Source: Planctomycetaceae bacterium
GTDB taxonomy: Bacteria; Planctomycetota; Planctomycetia; Pirellulales; Thermoguttaceae
Assembly: GCA_031287585.1 (NCBI GenBank)
Contig: JAITST010000391.1
Coordinates: 1-11,035, forward strand
Direction: 5' to 3'
DNA: 11,035 nt
Positions 1 through 7,470 of this stretch are shown in pieces (within the stretch, counting starts at the first letter, position 1; every line of letters starts with the position of its first letter). The notes under the pieces are model-generated. The model did no database searches, was not told where the DNA came from, and worked only from the letters and a program-made list of their open reading frames with translations. The position numbers were made by a program, and so were the translations under genes.

Positions 1-199
1 CTTGAAGTTTGTGTTGTAATGTCTCGTTACCCAATTTTCGAATCGCGGTGAAGAGAAAGTCGTCCCCAAGAATCAAACACCGTGTCGAGGACGTGACCGG
101 AACTTGCGTTATCGCCAACGGTATCGGGTTCGGAGAGAAGGGCTTGAAATTTTTTGTGAAGCAGAAATTCGGTTGCTGAACGGGAGGTGAAGTGTTCAT
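1..199 (-). pseudogene. IS transposase N-terminus, frameshifted (copy A)
   Basis: This is the N-terminal part of the transposase gene of copy A. The start is ATG at 199-197, with GGAAG about seven bases upstream. The frame from this ATG is open to the edge. Comparison with copy B, however, shows that the shared protein text changes frame here: one base is missing just after the start codon, and about 13 extra bases lie near 66-90. The reconstructed ancestor reads roughly ALLsEpdTVGDNAxxGHVLD, then DDFLFTxIRKLGNETLQHKL. In copy A these two stretches are in different frames. The gene is therefore probably non-functional, unless the frame open from the ATG really is the translated one. Confidence 0.5.
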
Positions 200-242
200 G
201 TGACTTCCTTGTCTGTAAAAGGGAAATGGAGAGAAAAAAGCC

Positions 243-271
243 ATTATACCAATCCCCCACTAAAGTTTACA
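243..271 (-). promoter_or_regulatory. Promoter of IS copy A transposase
   Basis: On the minus strand there is a perfect -10 TATAAT (248-243) with an extended TG two bases before it. A weak -35 (TGTAAA, 271-266) lies 17 bases upstream, inside the terminal repeat. Copy B has the same arrangement at 7442-7470, so it is a conserved part of the element. Confidence 0.5.
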
Positions 272-276
272 CGCCC
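254..276. repeat. IS terminal inverted repeat, copy A
   Basis: Read on the minus strand this end is GGGCGTGTAAACTTTAGTGG followed by further G residues. It matches the far end of copy B at 6742-6760 (GGGTGTGTAAAACTTAGTT), its near end at 7457-7475, and the ends of the MITE-like element at 7484 and 7694. The repetition of this motif at five places supports its being the true IS terminus. Confidence 0.6.
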
Positions 277-561
277 AAATATAGAATAGATCCGACAACT
301 TCTAGAAACTTCGCCATTTCGTTCAGCAAGTTACGGATTTTACGGGGTTTGCTATTTTGAGCCGATAGGTTTTTAGAATCTGCTTTGAACCGGAAAGATA
401 AAATGTCACCGCATACGCCCCGCTGTCCCCAATCGGAAAAATTGAAATATACGTGCAACGATTCGCGGGATGTGGTGTTCTTGTTCGATATTGTGTATAA
501 TTGGGGCTGTGAATTGGTTCATTTTGTTTTTTCCTTATCGTTACATCTTACGAGGTTTACT
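277..561. other. Intergenic region between IS copy A and the lipoprotein gene
   Basis: No gene is supported in this stretch. The reading frame of the lipoprotein stays open upstream to about 385, but no ribosome binding site fits there and the lipoprotein signal would be buried in the middle of the extended N-terminus. A leftward open frame (458-267) starts with TTG, runs into the IS terminal repeat and has no recognisable product. The only regulatory signal seen is the candidate promoter at 496-501. Confidence 0.5.
496..501 (+). promoter_or_regulatory. Candidate -10 element for the lipoprotein gene
   Basis: A perfect TATAAT lies 61 bases before the chosen GTG start (562). The region 17 bases upstream has no good -35 match. 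Transcription from here would begin near 508 and leave a leader of about 54 bases. That fits the GTG start at 562 and would exclude an initiation codon at 385. Confidence 0.35.
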
Positions 562-3500
562 GTGATTACACAAACTTATTCTAGGTTATCTGCTTGTGGG
601 TGCGGCTTTCTTTTGGCTGCGTTGTTTGTTTTGACTGGTTGCGGTAGTGGCTCGTGGACTAAACCGGAACCGTTACCGTTGCCGGAGGTTAGTCAGTCCG
701 ATGAAACTACCAAACCAACATCAGAATCGGCTAAACCGGAAAAATCAGTAGAACCGGTTGTCACAGATAAACCGGTAGATGTTCCGTCGGTAAAACCGGA
801 AGTGTCCAAGCCAGTGGTTGTAGAAGAAAAACCACCGGTTAAACCTGAACCATCTAATCCGGAAATAGTTGCGGAAGAAAAACCGCCAGTCAAATCCGAA
901 CTACCAAAACCGGAAATCGTTACGGAGAAAAAACCGCCAGTCAAACCCGAACTACCAAAACCGAAAATCGTTGCGGAAGAAAAACCGCCAGTCAGACCCG
1001 AACTCCCGAAACCGGAAATCGTTGCTGATGAAAAACCGTTAGTCAAACCTGTTCCGCCGAAAACGGAAACTGTAACACAAAAGTTATCCGCTGTCCCTGC
1101 ACCGCAACCAGCAGCGGTTGTTACCGAACCCAGCAACGATATTCCGACATCGCGAGATATTCCAGCAGTTCGGAATATCTCGCCAGTTCAAAACATTTCG
1201 CCTGTTCAAAATATCTCGCCGGTTCAAAACATTTCACCCGTACAAAATGTTCCACTTGACGAATCAACGTTAATGAAACCGCGTTCGTTGTACGTACAAG
1301 TTAAGTACACGTTACAAGCAGACGAGCAGCCGAAACAGGAAACACCGGTAGTCGAACAACCGAAACAGGAAACACCGATAGCCGAACAACCGAAACAGGA
1401 AACACCGGTAGTCGAACAACCGAAACAGGAAACACCAGTAGTCGAACAACCGAAACAGGAAACACCAGTAGTCGAACAACCGAAACAGGAAACACCGATA
1501 GTCGAGCAACCGAGACAAGAACCGCGTTCAACCGGACAACCCAGACAAGAATCACGCGGCTACGATTCGTCGCGTTCGCAAAGAACCACATCGTCAACAT
1601 CGCCTTCACCGACTACAACGTCGTCATCGGCAACTACACCTTCATCGGCATCATCGGTTGATCCGAACAACCCCGTTCGGTTCCGGTTCAATTTCCGTCA
1701 TCAACCTTGGAAGGACGTTGTTCAGTGGTTTGCCGAACAAGCGGACTTGTCGCTTGAAATCAGTAACTTCCCGTCAGGCACCTTCAACCTCACTGACCCC
1801 AATTTTTACACGGCTGAGGAAGCACTTGACATTATCAACAGCGTCCTATTGTTCCGCGACTACTCGATGGTTCGCAAAGGTAAAATGCTGTTTGTGATTT
1901 TTCTACCTGATGGTATCCCGCCGAACTTGCTCGAGCCGATTTCGCCCGACGAGTTAGACAAACGCGGAAAGTACGAACTGTGCCGCGTGTTGTTCACTTT
2001 GAGTCGCACGACCCCAGACATTATCCAAACGGAAGTCGAAAAAATGCTTGGTCCGCAAGGTTCGCTCGTCGTGTTGCCGAAGTCGCAACAGATTATGATA
2101 ACCGAAACCGGCGGCACGCTCCGTGCGATTCGCGAGTTGGTAAAACGAATTGACGACCCCGCGGAGAAAGCGTCTAGCACTGTTCACGTTATCACGATGA
2201 AAAATATGACGGGTGACGAGGCACTCGCGGTGTTACGAAAGTTACTCGGAATTGAAGAGTCTGACCAAACGTTACGTGCGGCAGTTGACGCATCGGCGAC
2301 AAAAATTTGGTTAACCGGTCGTGCTGATATGGTCGAACGCGCGAAGGAAATAATCGAGACTATCGACGATAATGTAGCCGAGTCGGGCAACGCGGTTGAG
2401 ACTCAACTTCAATTCGAGGTTTATCCGCCCGGTACTGCTGACCCGAATACAGTTCTATCGATTATGCAAACGTTACTAGTTGGAATACCGGACGTGCGAT
2501 TGTCGCTTGACACGAAGACTGGCGGACTTGCGGCTCTCGCTCACCCTGCCGAACATCGAACCATCAAGGCAACGCTCGAACAGATGCAGTTGGACGCACC
2601 GCAAACGGAAGTGATTCCGTTATATCGGTTGTCGCCGACGAACGCGGTTGATACGATAAAAAAGTTTTTGGTGAAGGATTCGTCTGACTCCAAAAGTTCG
2701 ACGGCAATCGCACAACCAACAATAGAAGCCGACACTGCAAACCGTCAACTAATCGTTCGCGGCTCACGTGTTCAGATCGAAGAGATAAAGTTGCTGTTGC
2801 AGAAACTTGGCGAGAGCGGCAGCGTTGTGAAGGACAACCGGACAATCCGTCAGATTCCGTTGTCGCCAGCAGCGGCGGCGCTGGTGCTGGAAAAGTTGCA
2901 AGAGAATTGGAAGCCGGACACAAACGCGAATCAGTTGAAAATCGTGACACCGTCGGCAATCGTACCGTCAATGAGAGCGACACCAACGGTTGAAGAAAAG
3001 TCGTCTGAACCGCAACCGCCAACAAAGTCAATCAACGAGTTAATAGATGAATCGTTTCAACAAAAAGTACATGGTCCGTCAACATCAGTAACAAAACCAG
3101 TTCAGTACATAACGGCAGCGTTCAGTGTTGAAGACGATGAACCGGCAACTGACAAAACGACTGCACCAGCAGACAACAATGAACTGACTCTTCTACGCGA
3201 GGAAGTCAGTTTGCTTCGTGAACAGATTTCGTTAATGAAACAACAAACCGCGACACAAACAATCGTTCAACCAAAGCCGGAGCAAGCGACAGTCCCGCAA
3301 CCGAAACAATCGTCTGAACCAGTTCCGCCAGTTGTAGTCTCAATGTCGCCGGGCGGTCTTATGATTGCCTCTGACGATACGGAAGCATTGAATCGTGTTG
3401 AGGAGTTGGTAAGGATGTTGTCAGACGAATCGGTTCTCGGCAGGTTACAACCAGGTATTTATTATCTGAAAAATTCGACTGCCGAAGTTGTGAAGCAGAC

Positions 3501-4476
3501 AATCGAAACGATAATGGGTAGCGGTTCGTCGTCTAGTTCCGGCAATTTGCCCGGTATTGAGAGTGAATACTCGTCTGAACTATTGCCGCTTGTTGCGTCG
3601 GGCGTGTCATTCGAGGCGACGGGAACGGTGACGATAACAGCCGAGCCGCGTTTGAATGCGTTAATCGTACAGGCGAATCCGGTTGACCATCGGACAATTG
3701 AGAAACTGCTGTTACCGTTGCTAGACCAAGAGGATTCGTCTGCGAACAGTAAAATTCGTCCGAAAGTACGGATGATAAAACTGAACTTCATACAAGCGGA
3801 GTATGCGTTGACAAAGGTAAAGGAAGCGTTTGCGTCACGGCTCGAGGGTTCGAGCGGCAGCGGTGGCGGTGGTAGAGGAAACGGTCGCGGTGAAGGTGGA
3901 CAACAACAAATGCCGCAACCACCGCAGATGCCGAATCCCGAAATGCTACAAAACATAATGAGCCAAATGCGGGGCGGCGGTCGGGGCGGAGTAACGGGCA
4001 GAGCAGGCGCAACGCTAAAAGAAGCGGAAGCCAAAATGACGTTGTCGATAGACGCACAGTCGAACTCGTTAATAGTTTACTCACCGGAATCGCTCTATTT
4101 AGATGTAGAAGATTTTGTAAAAGCACTTGACAGCCAAGGTGAACAACAAGAGATTGTAACGGAAGTTATTCACCCGAAGCACGCAAGTACGGCAACGGTT
4201 AGTAAGATGTTAAGCGAAGTAAGCGGCGGACAAGTTACCGTATCGACAATAAACGCAAGCGGTTCACAGGGCGCATTAGATGGTTCAATCCAAACCAGCG
4301 GCAGCGGACGAACCGGTAACGCAAATCGTCCATACGGCGGCGGTATCACTCCGTTTGGCGGTGGCGGTTTCACACCATTTTCGATCCGACCGGGTGGCGG
4401 AACTATGGGGGGATTACCAATGTTCGGGGGTGGAATGGGCGGCGGTAATTACGGTGGTGGCAGAGGCGGGAGATGA
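562..4476 (+). CDS. Large lipoprotein with tandem secretin-type N-domains
   Basis: Predicted 1304-residue envelope lipoprotein. GTG at 562 is chosen because GAGG lies six bases upstream and it places a short hydrophobic signal (about 15-25) before the lipobox LTGC, with lipid-bearing Cys27. Residues 88-334 are low-complexity Pro/Lys/Glu repeats, likely an extended spacer. An N0/STN-like domain follows (about 372-448). After it come several N1/NolW-like modules with beta-alpha-beta pattern (about 471-533, 538-603, 616-677, 682-752, 960-1058, 1069-1197). A heptad-rich, probably coiled-coil segment lies at 874-895 (LLREEVSLLREQISLMKQQ). The C-terminus is Gly-rich and ends GGGRGGR. Secretins of type II/IV pili use such N-domains to build a periplasmic ring, but no secretin beta-barrel is present here. 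It may act as a scaffold or ring accessory protein. No pilus or secretion genes lie nearby, so the partner is unknown. Confidence 0.8.
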   Translation: MITQTYSRLSACGCGFLLAALFVLTGCGSGSWTKPEPLPLPEVSQSDETTKPTSESAKPEKSVEPVVTDKPVDVPSVKPEVSKPVVVEEKPPVKPEPSNPEIVAEEKPPVKSELPKPEIVTEKKPPVKPELPKPKIVAEEKPPVRPELPKPEIVADEKPLVKPVPPKTETVTQKLSAVPAPQPAAVVTEPSNDIPTSRDIPAVRNISPVQNISPVQNISPVQNISPVQNVPLDESTLMKPRSLYVQVKYTLQADEQPKQETPVVEQPKQETPIAEQPKQETPVVEQPKQETPVVEQPKQETPVVEQPKQETPIVEQPRQEPRSTGQPRQESRGYDSSRSQRTTSSTSPSPTTTSSSATTPSSASSVDPNNPVRFRFNFRHQPWKDVVQWFAEQADLSLEISNFPSGTFNLTDPNFYTAEEALDIINSVLLFRDYSMVRKGKMLFVIFLPDGIPPNLLEPISPDELDKRGKYELCRVLFTLSRTTPDIIQTEVEKMLGPQGSLVVLPKSQQIMITETGGTLRAIRELVKRIDDPAEKASSTVHVITMKNMTGDEALAVLRKLLGIEESDQTLRAAVDASATKIWLTGRADMVERAKEIIETIDDNVAESGNAVETQLQFEVYPPGTADPNTVLSIMQTLLVGIPDVRLSLDTKTGGLAALAHPAEHRTIKATLEQMQLDAPQTEVIPLYRLSPTNAVDTIKKFLVKDSSDSKSSTAIAQPTIEADTANRQLIVRGSRVQIEEIKLLLQKLGESGSVVKDNRTIRQIPLSPAAAALVLEKLQENWKPDTNANQLKIVTPSAIVPSMRATPTVEEKSSEPQPPTKSINELIDESFQQKVHGPSTSVTKPVQYITAAFSVEDDEPATDKTTAPADNNELTLLREEVSLLREQISLMKQQTATQTIVQPKPEQATVPQPKQSSEPVPPVVVSMSPGGLMIASDDTEALNRVEELVRMLSDESVLGRLQPGIYYLKNSTAEVVKQTIETIMGSGSSSSSGNLPGIESEYSSELLPLVASGVSFEATGTVTITAEPRLNALIVQANPVDHRTIEKLLLPLLDQEDSSANSKIRPKVRMIKLNFIQAEYALTKVKEAFASRLEGSSGSGGGGRGNGRGEGGQQQMPQPPQMPNPEMLQNIMSQMRGGGRGGVTGRAGATLKEAEAKMTLSIDAQSNSLIVYSPESLYLDVEDFVKALDSQGEQQEIVTEVIHPKHASTATVSKMLSEVSGGQVTVSTINASGSQGALDGSIQTSGSGRTGNANRPYGGGITPFGGGGFTPFSIRPGGGTMGGLPMFGGGMGGGNYGGGRGGR
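823..1077 (+). repeat. Five tandem 51-bp (17-residue) Pro/Lys/Glu repeats
   Basis: In-frame repeats within the lipoprotein gene. Each unit is 17 residues of the type EEKPPVKPELPKPEIVA, with substitutions between units; the fifth is the most diverged. They encode residues 88-172, a charged Pro-rich stretch resembling a TonB-like or cell-wall-spanning spacer. Confidence 0.85.
1174..1245 (+). repeat. Four tandem 18-bp repeats (NISPVQ)
   Basis: Four consecutive copies of the hexapeptide NISPVQ (residues 205-228) lie in the lipoprotein spacer. The DNA units differ at synonymous third positions although the peptide is identical, which suggests that the peptide sequence is under selection. Confidence 0.85.
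1324..1563 (+). repeat. 30-bp tandem repeats (EQPKQETPVV), six units plus two degenerate
   Basis: Six near-identical 30-bp units (1324-1503) encode EQPKQETPVV with V/I and V/A changes at the last two residues. Two degenerate units follow to 1563. They cover residues 255-334. The near-identity of the DNA suggests recent expansion, so copy number may vary between strains. Leftward open frames across this area are reading-frame shadows of the repeats. Confidence 0.9.
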
Positions 4477-4617
4477 AATTTTCCGCAAGGGACGCGGACA
4501 GCCCGTACCGAATCGGCATTGATATTGGTAACGGAACGTTTGTAAACATTATGTGCAAAATCACTATTCCCCCTAATTTTTTTATAGGGATGAACGATGA
4601 CGTTTTCTTATTCCAAA

Positions 4618-4647
4618 CGTAGAGACGCGGCACGCCACATCTCTACG
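4618..4647. repeat. Imperfect palindrome in the convergent gap
   Basis: Eight-base arms CGTAGAGA (4618-4625) and TCTCTACG (4640-4647) enclose an inner, partly paired segment. No T-run follows on either strand, so it is not a clear intrinsic terminator. It lies between two convergent genes and could be a short dispersed palindrome or a bidirectional transcript end. Nothing else was recognised in 4477-4730. Confidence 0.45.
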
Positions 4648-4730
4648 ATAACATCCACTGGCAAATAAAAAGTGTTAGTTCACCACCGTTCAGTCGGCGA
4701 TGAAAGTTTGTTCTATACGACACGCGTCGA

Positions 4731-5252
4731 CTACTTCCGTTCAACGAACGGATGCCTACCTTCTGAAATTTCATTTATAGTTTGAGAATTTTTGTTATCG
4801 AATCCATCGGTGTTTTTTACAGTTGCACGGATAGAAACATCGAGTTTCCGTGCTTGATTTCTCGGATCACCGCGATAAACGTAAATGATTCCGATATTAG
4901 CCGTCTTGATTCCTGCCGTACTCCCAGTATCGAAATTACAAAATAGTTCAGTTACGGCTTGGGGAGCTAATTCGCCGGATTGATAGAATATTTCCGTACA
5001 AGAACAACTTTTAATCACACGCAATATTTCCAATGGATAGCGGGACGTATTAGTCAACTTAAATGAACAAAATTTGATATCGGGTTCAACATCACCGAAA
5101 TCAATCTCCGCTGGTTTGGCTGTCAAGACTTGAGTATCTTCCGTTTTCGAGTCAAAATACAAAACAAGAAGACCAAACAACGAACCGAGACAAACTAATC
5201 CGAAAAAAATACTTCCGATAAGAAAACGATAATGCTTGATAAAGGTAATCAT
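4731..5252 (-). CDS. Membrane-anchored DUF1573 protein
   Basis: Predicted 173-residue protein with one N-terminal transmembrane segment (about 10-33) and a DUF1573-type domain (about 45-125). The domain shows the family's pattern: IDFGDVEPD, then FKLTNTSRYPLEI, then the Cys pair in KSCSCTEI (Cys83, Cys85), then an Ig-like beta pattern. Other cysteines are at 62 and 105. DUF1573 domains are exported Ig-like folds of unsettled function. ATG at 5252 is preferred because it lies two bases after the stop of the preceding gene, which suggests translational coupling. A TTG at 5285 would add 11 residues but lacks a clear ribosome binding site. It is the last and only intact gene of the leftward cluster. 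Confidence 0.75.
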   Translation of the reverse strand: MITFIKHYRFLIGSIFFGLVCLGSLFGLLVLYFDSKTEDTQVLTAKPAEIDFGDVEPDIKFCSFKLTNTSRYPLEILRVIKSCSCTEIFYQSGELAPQAVTELFCNFDTGSTAGIKTANIGIIYVYRGDPRNQARKLDVSIRATVKNTDGFDNKNSQTINEISEGRHPFVERK

Positions 5253-5254
5253 GT

Positions 5255-6155
5255 CTAGGTTTTGTTGTTGCGTTGACGGTTCCAAGCACGGAGGAATTGA
5301 ACCAAAATGATAGCGAAAATAATCAAAGCGTTGACGAGAACAATATAAACGAAACGGTTGTTCATTTGTACTACTCCGTGAGAATCGTTATCGTATCCCA
5401 ATCCGACGATTTGCTTTCCATCCCAAATTAACTTGCCCTTCCCGGGCGGCGGAGAATCAAGATGCCACTCTACTGGACAGTTCGGTTTCAACTCTGCAAT
5501 ATTCTCCAAAGAAAACCGCTCCGCTGGTATCGGCTGATTGATAGACTTGTATTCTATCGTTCCTTCTTCATGCCCATAAAGTTTATCACCGCGAGTCTGA
5601 GTATAAGTCCAACTCGATAATACCAGATACCGCTCTTTACATCTCGCGATAATTCATTCGTCAATGTTGATACGAACGGGGAAACCTCGGCTTGTTTAAT
5701 ATCACCGTTTAAGACAGCATCCTCGAGACGTACAACCGTTTTTCGAATCAAGTTTCCATGAGATCTATCAAACCAATATGTTTCTTGACCTTTCAGACGT
5801 TCCGATCGAAGATATTCGATTTTTTCTTTTCCATGCAGTTCCTTTCCGTTTGATAACAATTAAAGGCGTAAGTTGCCGTTCTATCGTTAGTATGAACGAC
5901 CATCATTTTATCGTTATCAAAAACAATGTTTAATGTTTTCCGAGCGGAAAGTGAGGGTTGTTCTTCATTCGTTGTATTAAAGTTTAGAGTTAGTTCTCCT
6001 CGCTTAATTTTTTTCATGTTTGTCAAACACTCATCGGTAATCGAACGGACTCTCTGCATAACAGAATCATCTGCCCAAAGATTTTCTCCCGCATATTCCA
6101 ACAAAAGAAATACACCAAATAAACAAAGAAAAAACAATAAGTTTAAGCGATTCAT
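5255..6155 (-). pseudogene. Secreted, C-terminally membrane-anchored protein, two frameshifts
   Basis: One ancestral gene of about 300 codons is now spread over three frames. It starts at ATG 6155-6153, with AAGGA about eight bases upstream. Frame 1 gives a signal peptide (about 1-28, ending LWADD) and a domain up to TYAFNCYQ. The text continues in a second frame (about 5858-5640) with GKELHGKEKIEYLRSERL and WFDRSHGNLIRK. It then passes to a third frame (RYLVLSSWTYTQTRGDKLYG ... AERFSLENIAELKPNCPVEW) and ends in a transmembrane segment (YIVLVNALIIFAIILVQF) and stop at 5257. Shifts lie near 5830-5858 and 5630-5655. The middle is faintly reminiscent of LolA/LolB-like lipoprotein carriers, but I cannot assign a family. 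The gene sits between the Cys-rich gene and the DUF1573 gene. Confidence 0.65.
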
Positions 6156-6200
6156 ATTTATCCTTTCACAAAAAAACAAGTTGAACTGCTGAATAAACAA

Positions 6201-6601
6201 TCAATCGGAACAGGAAGCGGCAGCATACGCATAACTAGTGACAGTTTGAAAACTAGGTTGACATGTCTTTATCAATTTATCATTAATGTATTCATCTTTA
6301 ATCGAACAAGTACAAATAACATAACACACGGGCGCAGAATTGGAGACAATCTGCGAACCATTTTGTTCGATAAGTTGATAAGCAGCATCTTCACCATGCA
6401 TTAACTAGCCCCGAGTCGGACAAATCTGCGAATTACCTGCACAATATCCATTGTTATATTCCGGCAGGGCTTCGGGACAAGCCGCATTCCCGTCGTAAAA
6501 TTAGGACATCCCGCCACAGCGAATATGGTATTTATGCAGAGCAATGCGACAATCAAACAAATGGAAACCGCAACGGACAGACGATCAATAAAATGTTTCA
6601 T
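6201..6601 (-). pseudogene. Small secreted Cys-rich protein, broken
   Basis: This is the first gene of the leftward cluster. ATG is at 6601-6599, with AAAGGAAG seven bases upstream. It encodes a clear signal peptide (MKHFIDRLSVAVSICLIVAL and on to FAVAG), then GCPNF. A frameshift at the A/T run near 6497-6502 moves the text to another frame (YDGNAACPEALPEYNNGYC, then QICPTRG). That frame meets TAG at 6407-6405 and continues past it with MHGEDAAYQLIEQ to SYAYAAASCSD and stop at 6203. Restored, it would be about 130 residues with nine cysteines after the signal. Function unknown. The layout resembles short exported peptides encoded beside DUF1573 proteins in other phyla, but no homology is claimed. 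The part after 6401 might still be translated from its own ATG, without a signal peptide. Confidence 0.6.
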
Positions 6602-6634
6602 AGTAATCTTCCTTTAATTTGGTTGAAAATTAAC

Positions 6635-6678
6635 AAAGTTGGTACTTCACAAAACATTAAAGTACAAAAACCAACTTT
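6635..6678 (-). promoter_or_regulatory. Leader hairpin of the leftward cluster
   Basis: In the predicted 5' leader, outer arms AAAGTTG/CAACTTT (6678-6672 with 6641-6635) and inner arms GTACTT/AAGTAC (6665-6660 with 6647-6642) can pair, separated on one side by a short bulge. The stem ends about 34 bases before the start codon. It could stabilise the mRNA or act as a regulatory leader. No known riboswitch was recognised. Confidence 0.4.
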
Positions 6679-6687
6679 AATTACGCC

Positions 6688-6715
6688 GTTATACATCTGT
6701 TTTTATCAATGTCAA
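6688..6715 (-). promoter_or_regulatory. Strong sigma70-type promoter of the leftward cluster
   Basis: On the minus strand there is a consensus -35 TTGACA (6715-6710), a 16-base spacer and a -10 TATAAC (6693-6688). Transcription would begin near 6681, about 80 bases before the ATG at 6601, and could run through all three genes to 4731. It is the best promoter in the window. It lies just outside IS copy B, whose end is near 6742. Confidence 0.65.
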
Positions 6716-6764
6716 TAGACAATTTCTAAAGGCGGTAAAATGGGTGTGTAAAACTTAGTTATTT

Positions 6765-7401
6765 TTATATTTTCCAACAATAATTCCATCGTTTTGAGTA
6801 TATTGCGGTACAGATGACCGCCATTTTTTCTGCCCGTTGTTTCCGCCAACATGCTCCTGTCTGTTTCAACCTCCTCCCTACTAAGTTTTTGCACGTCCCT
6901 TCCACAACACCGCTTCCAAACGCTCTGCCGTGTTGCCGAACAATTTCGACGAAAGATTCCATATCCAATGCACCCCATCGCCAAACACCGGCACGTTGCC
7001 GCCAACTCACAAATTCAAACGAAACACCTTAATCTTCCGTAAATTCCTCCATCTTACCCAGCGTTACAGTTGCCATATTGACTGTCGGCTTGTGCAAATT
7101 CCGATGACACCAATCTTGCGGCAACCGTTTTTCTTTTGTATTGTGGGTTTGCGTTTTTTTACAGTGGGGACATTGCTTTCGGGTTGTTTTTCGGCATTGT
7201 TGATGCGTTTGGAGTTTGTGTTGTAATGTCTCGTTACCCAATTTTCGGATTTCGAATGGAGGTAAAAAGAAAGTCGTCCATGTCATCGAGGACATGACCG
7301 TAGAGAGCATTATCGCCAACTGTATTGAGTTCGACCAGAAGGGCTTAAAATTTTTCGAGAAACAGGGATTCTCTTACTGAACGAGAGGCGATAGTAAACA
7401 T
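6765..7401 (-). pseudogene. ISKra4-like transposase, decayed and internally deleted
   Basis: ATG at 7401-7399 with GGAAG upstream. The N-terminal part has a TAA at 7347-7345 and about seven extra bases near 7245, relative to copy A. It goes on with RKLGNETLQHKL and a Cys pair CPHC, typical of an N-terminal zinc-binding module, then meets TAA at 7031. The C-terminal part ends at 6765 and contains GSGVVEGTCKNLVGRRLKQT, followed by GACWRKQRAEKM. This matches the conserved C-terminal block of ISKra4-family transposases (GSG.vEg.CK.lVg.RlK..G..W). Full-length members are several hundred residues, so most of the catalytic middle is missing. The family is recognised from memory of the motif, not from a search. 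Confidence 0.65.
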
Positions 7402-7441
7402 GGGACTTCCTTGTCTGTGAAAGGGAGAAAGAAAAAAAGAC

Positions 7442-7470
7442 ATTATACCAATCCCCCACTAAATTTTACA
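7442..7470 (-). promoter_or_regulatory. Promoter of IS copy B transposase
   Basis: Same arrangement as in copy A: TATAAT (7447-7442) with an extended TG, and TGTAAA (7470-7465) 17 bases upstream within the terminal repeat. It would drive only a broken transposase. Confidence 0.45.

Larger units (their letters stand above)
1..276 (-). mobile_element. ISKra4-like insertion sequence, copy A (edge-truncated)
   Basis: This is the start-codon end of a leftward insertion sequence; the rest lies beyond the left edge. Bases 1-276 align by eye, with many substitutions and a few indels, to 7207-7475, so the two are diverged copies of one element. The outer end carries a terminal repeat (254-276) that matches in inverted orientation the far end of copy B (6742-6760). 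The family call rests on copy B, which keeps the transposase C-terminus, because this fragment lacks it. The right boundary near 276 is inferred from where the terminal repeat stops. Confidence 0.65.

Noticed and set aside
267..458. Leftward open frame of 63 codons
   Set aside because: TTG start, no ribosome binding site, no recognisable product, and it ends inside the IS terminal repeat.
385..561. Longer N-terminus for the lipoprotein, starting at ATG 385
   Set aside because: It would add 59 residues before the lipoprotein signal, has no ribosome binding site, and would place the start upstream of the candidate -10 at 496. GTG at 562 with GAGG fits better.
693..1609. Leftward open frames opposite the repeats of the lipoprotein gene
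   Set aside because: They have repetitive composition that mirrors the sense-strand repeats and no start signals. They are reading-frame shadows.
3462..4126. Leftward open frames opposite the Gly-rich part of the lipoprotein
   Set aside because: Pro/Cys-rich text complementary to Gly-rich sense codons. The sense frame is clearly the coding one.
4569..4592. CCCTA...TAGGG hairpin around a T-run, somewhat like the IS ends
   Set aside because: The stem is only five base pairs with the T-run in the loop, so it is not a terminator. The likeness to the IS ends is too weak to call.
7029..7319. 97-codon leftward open frame as a zinc-finger protein gene
   Set aside because: It has the CPHC pair but lies within IS copy B and aligns with copy A, so it is a transposase fragment and not a separate gene.
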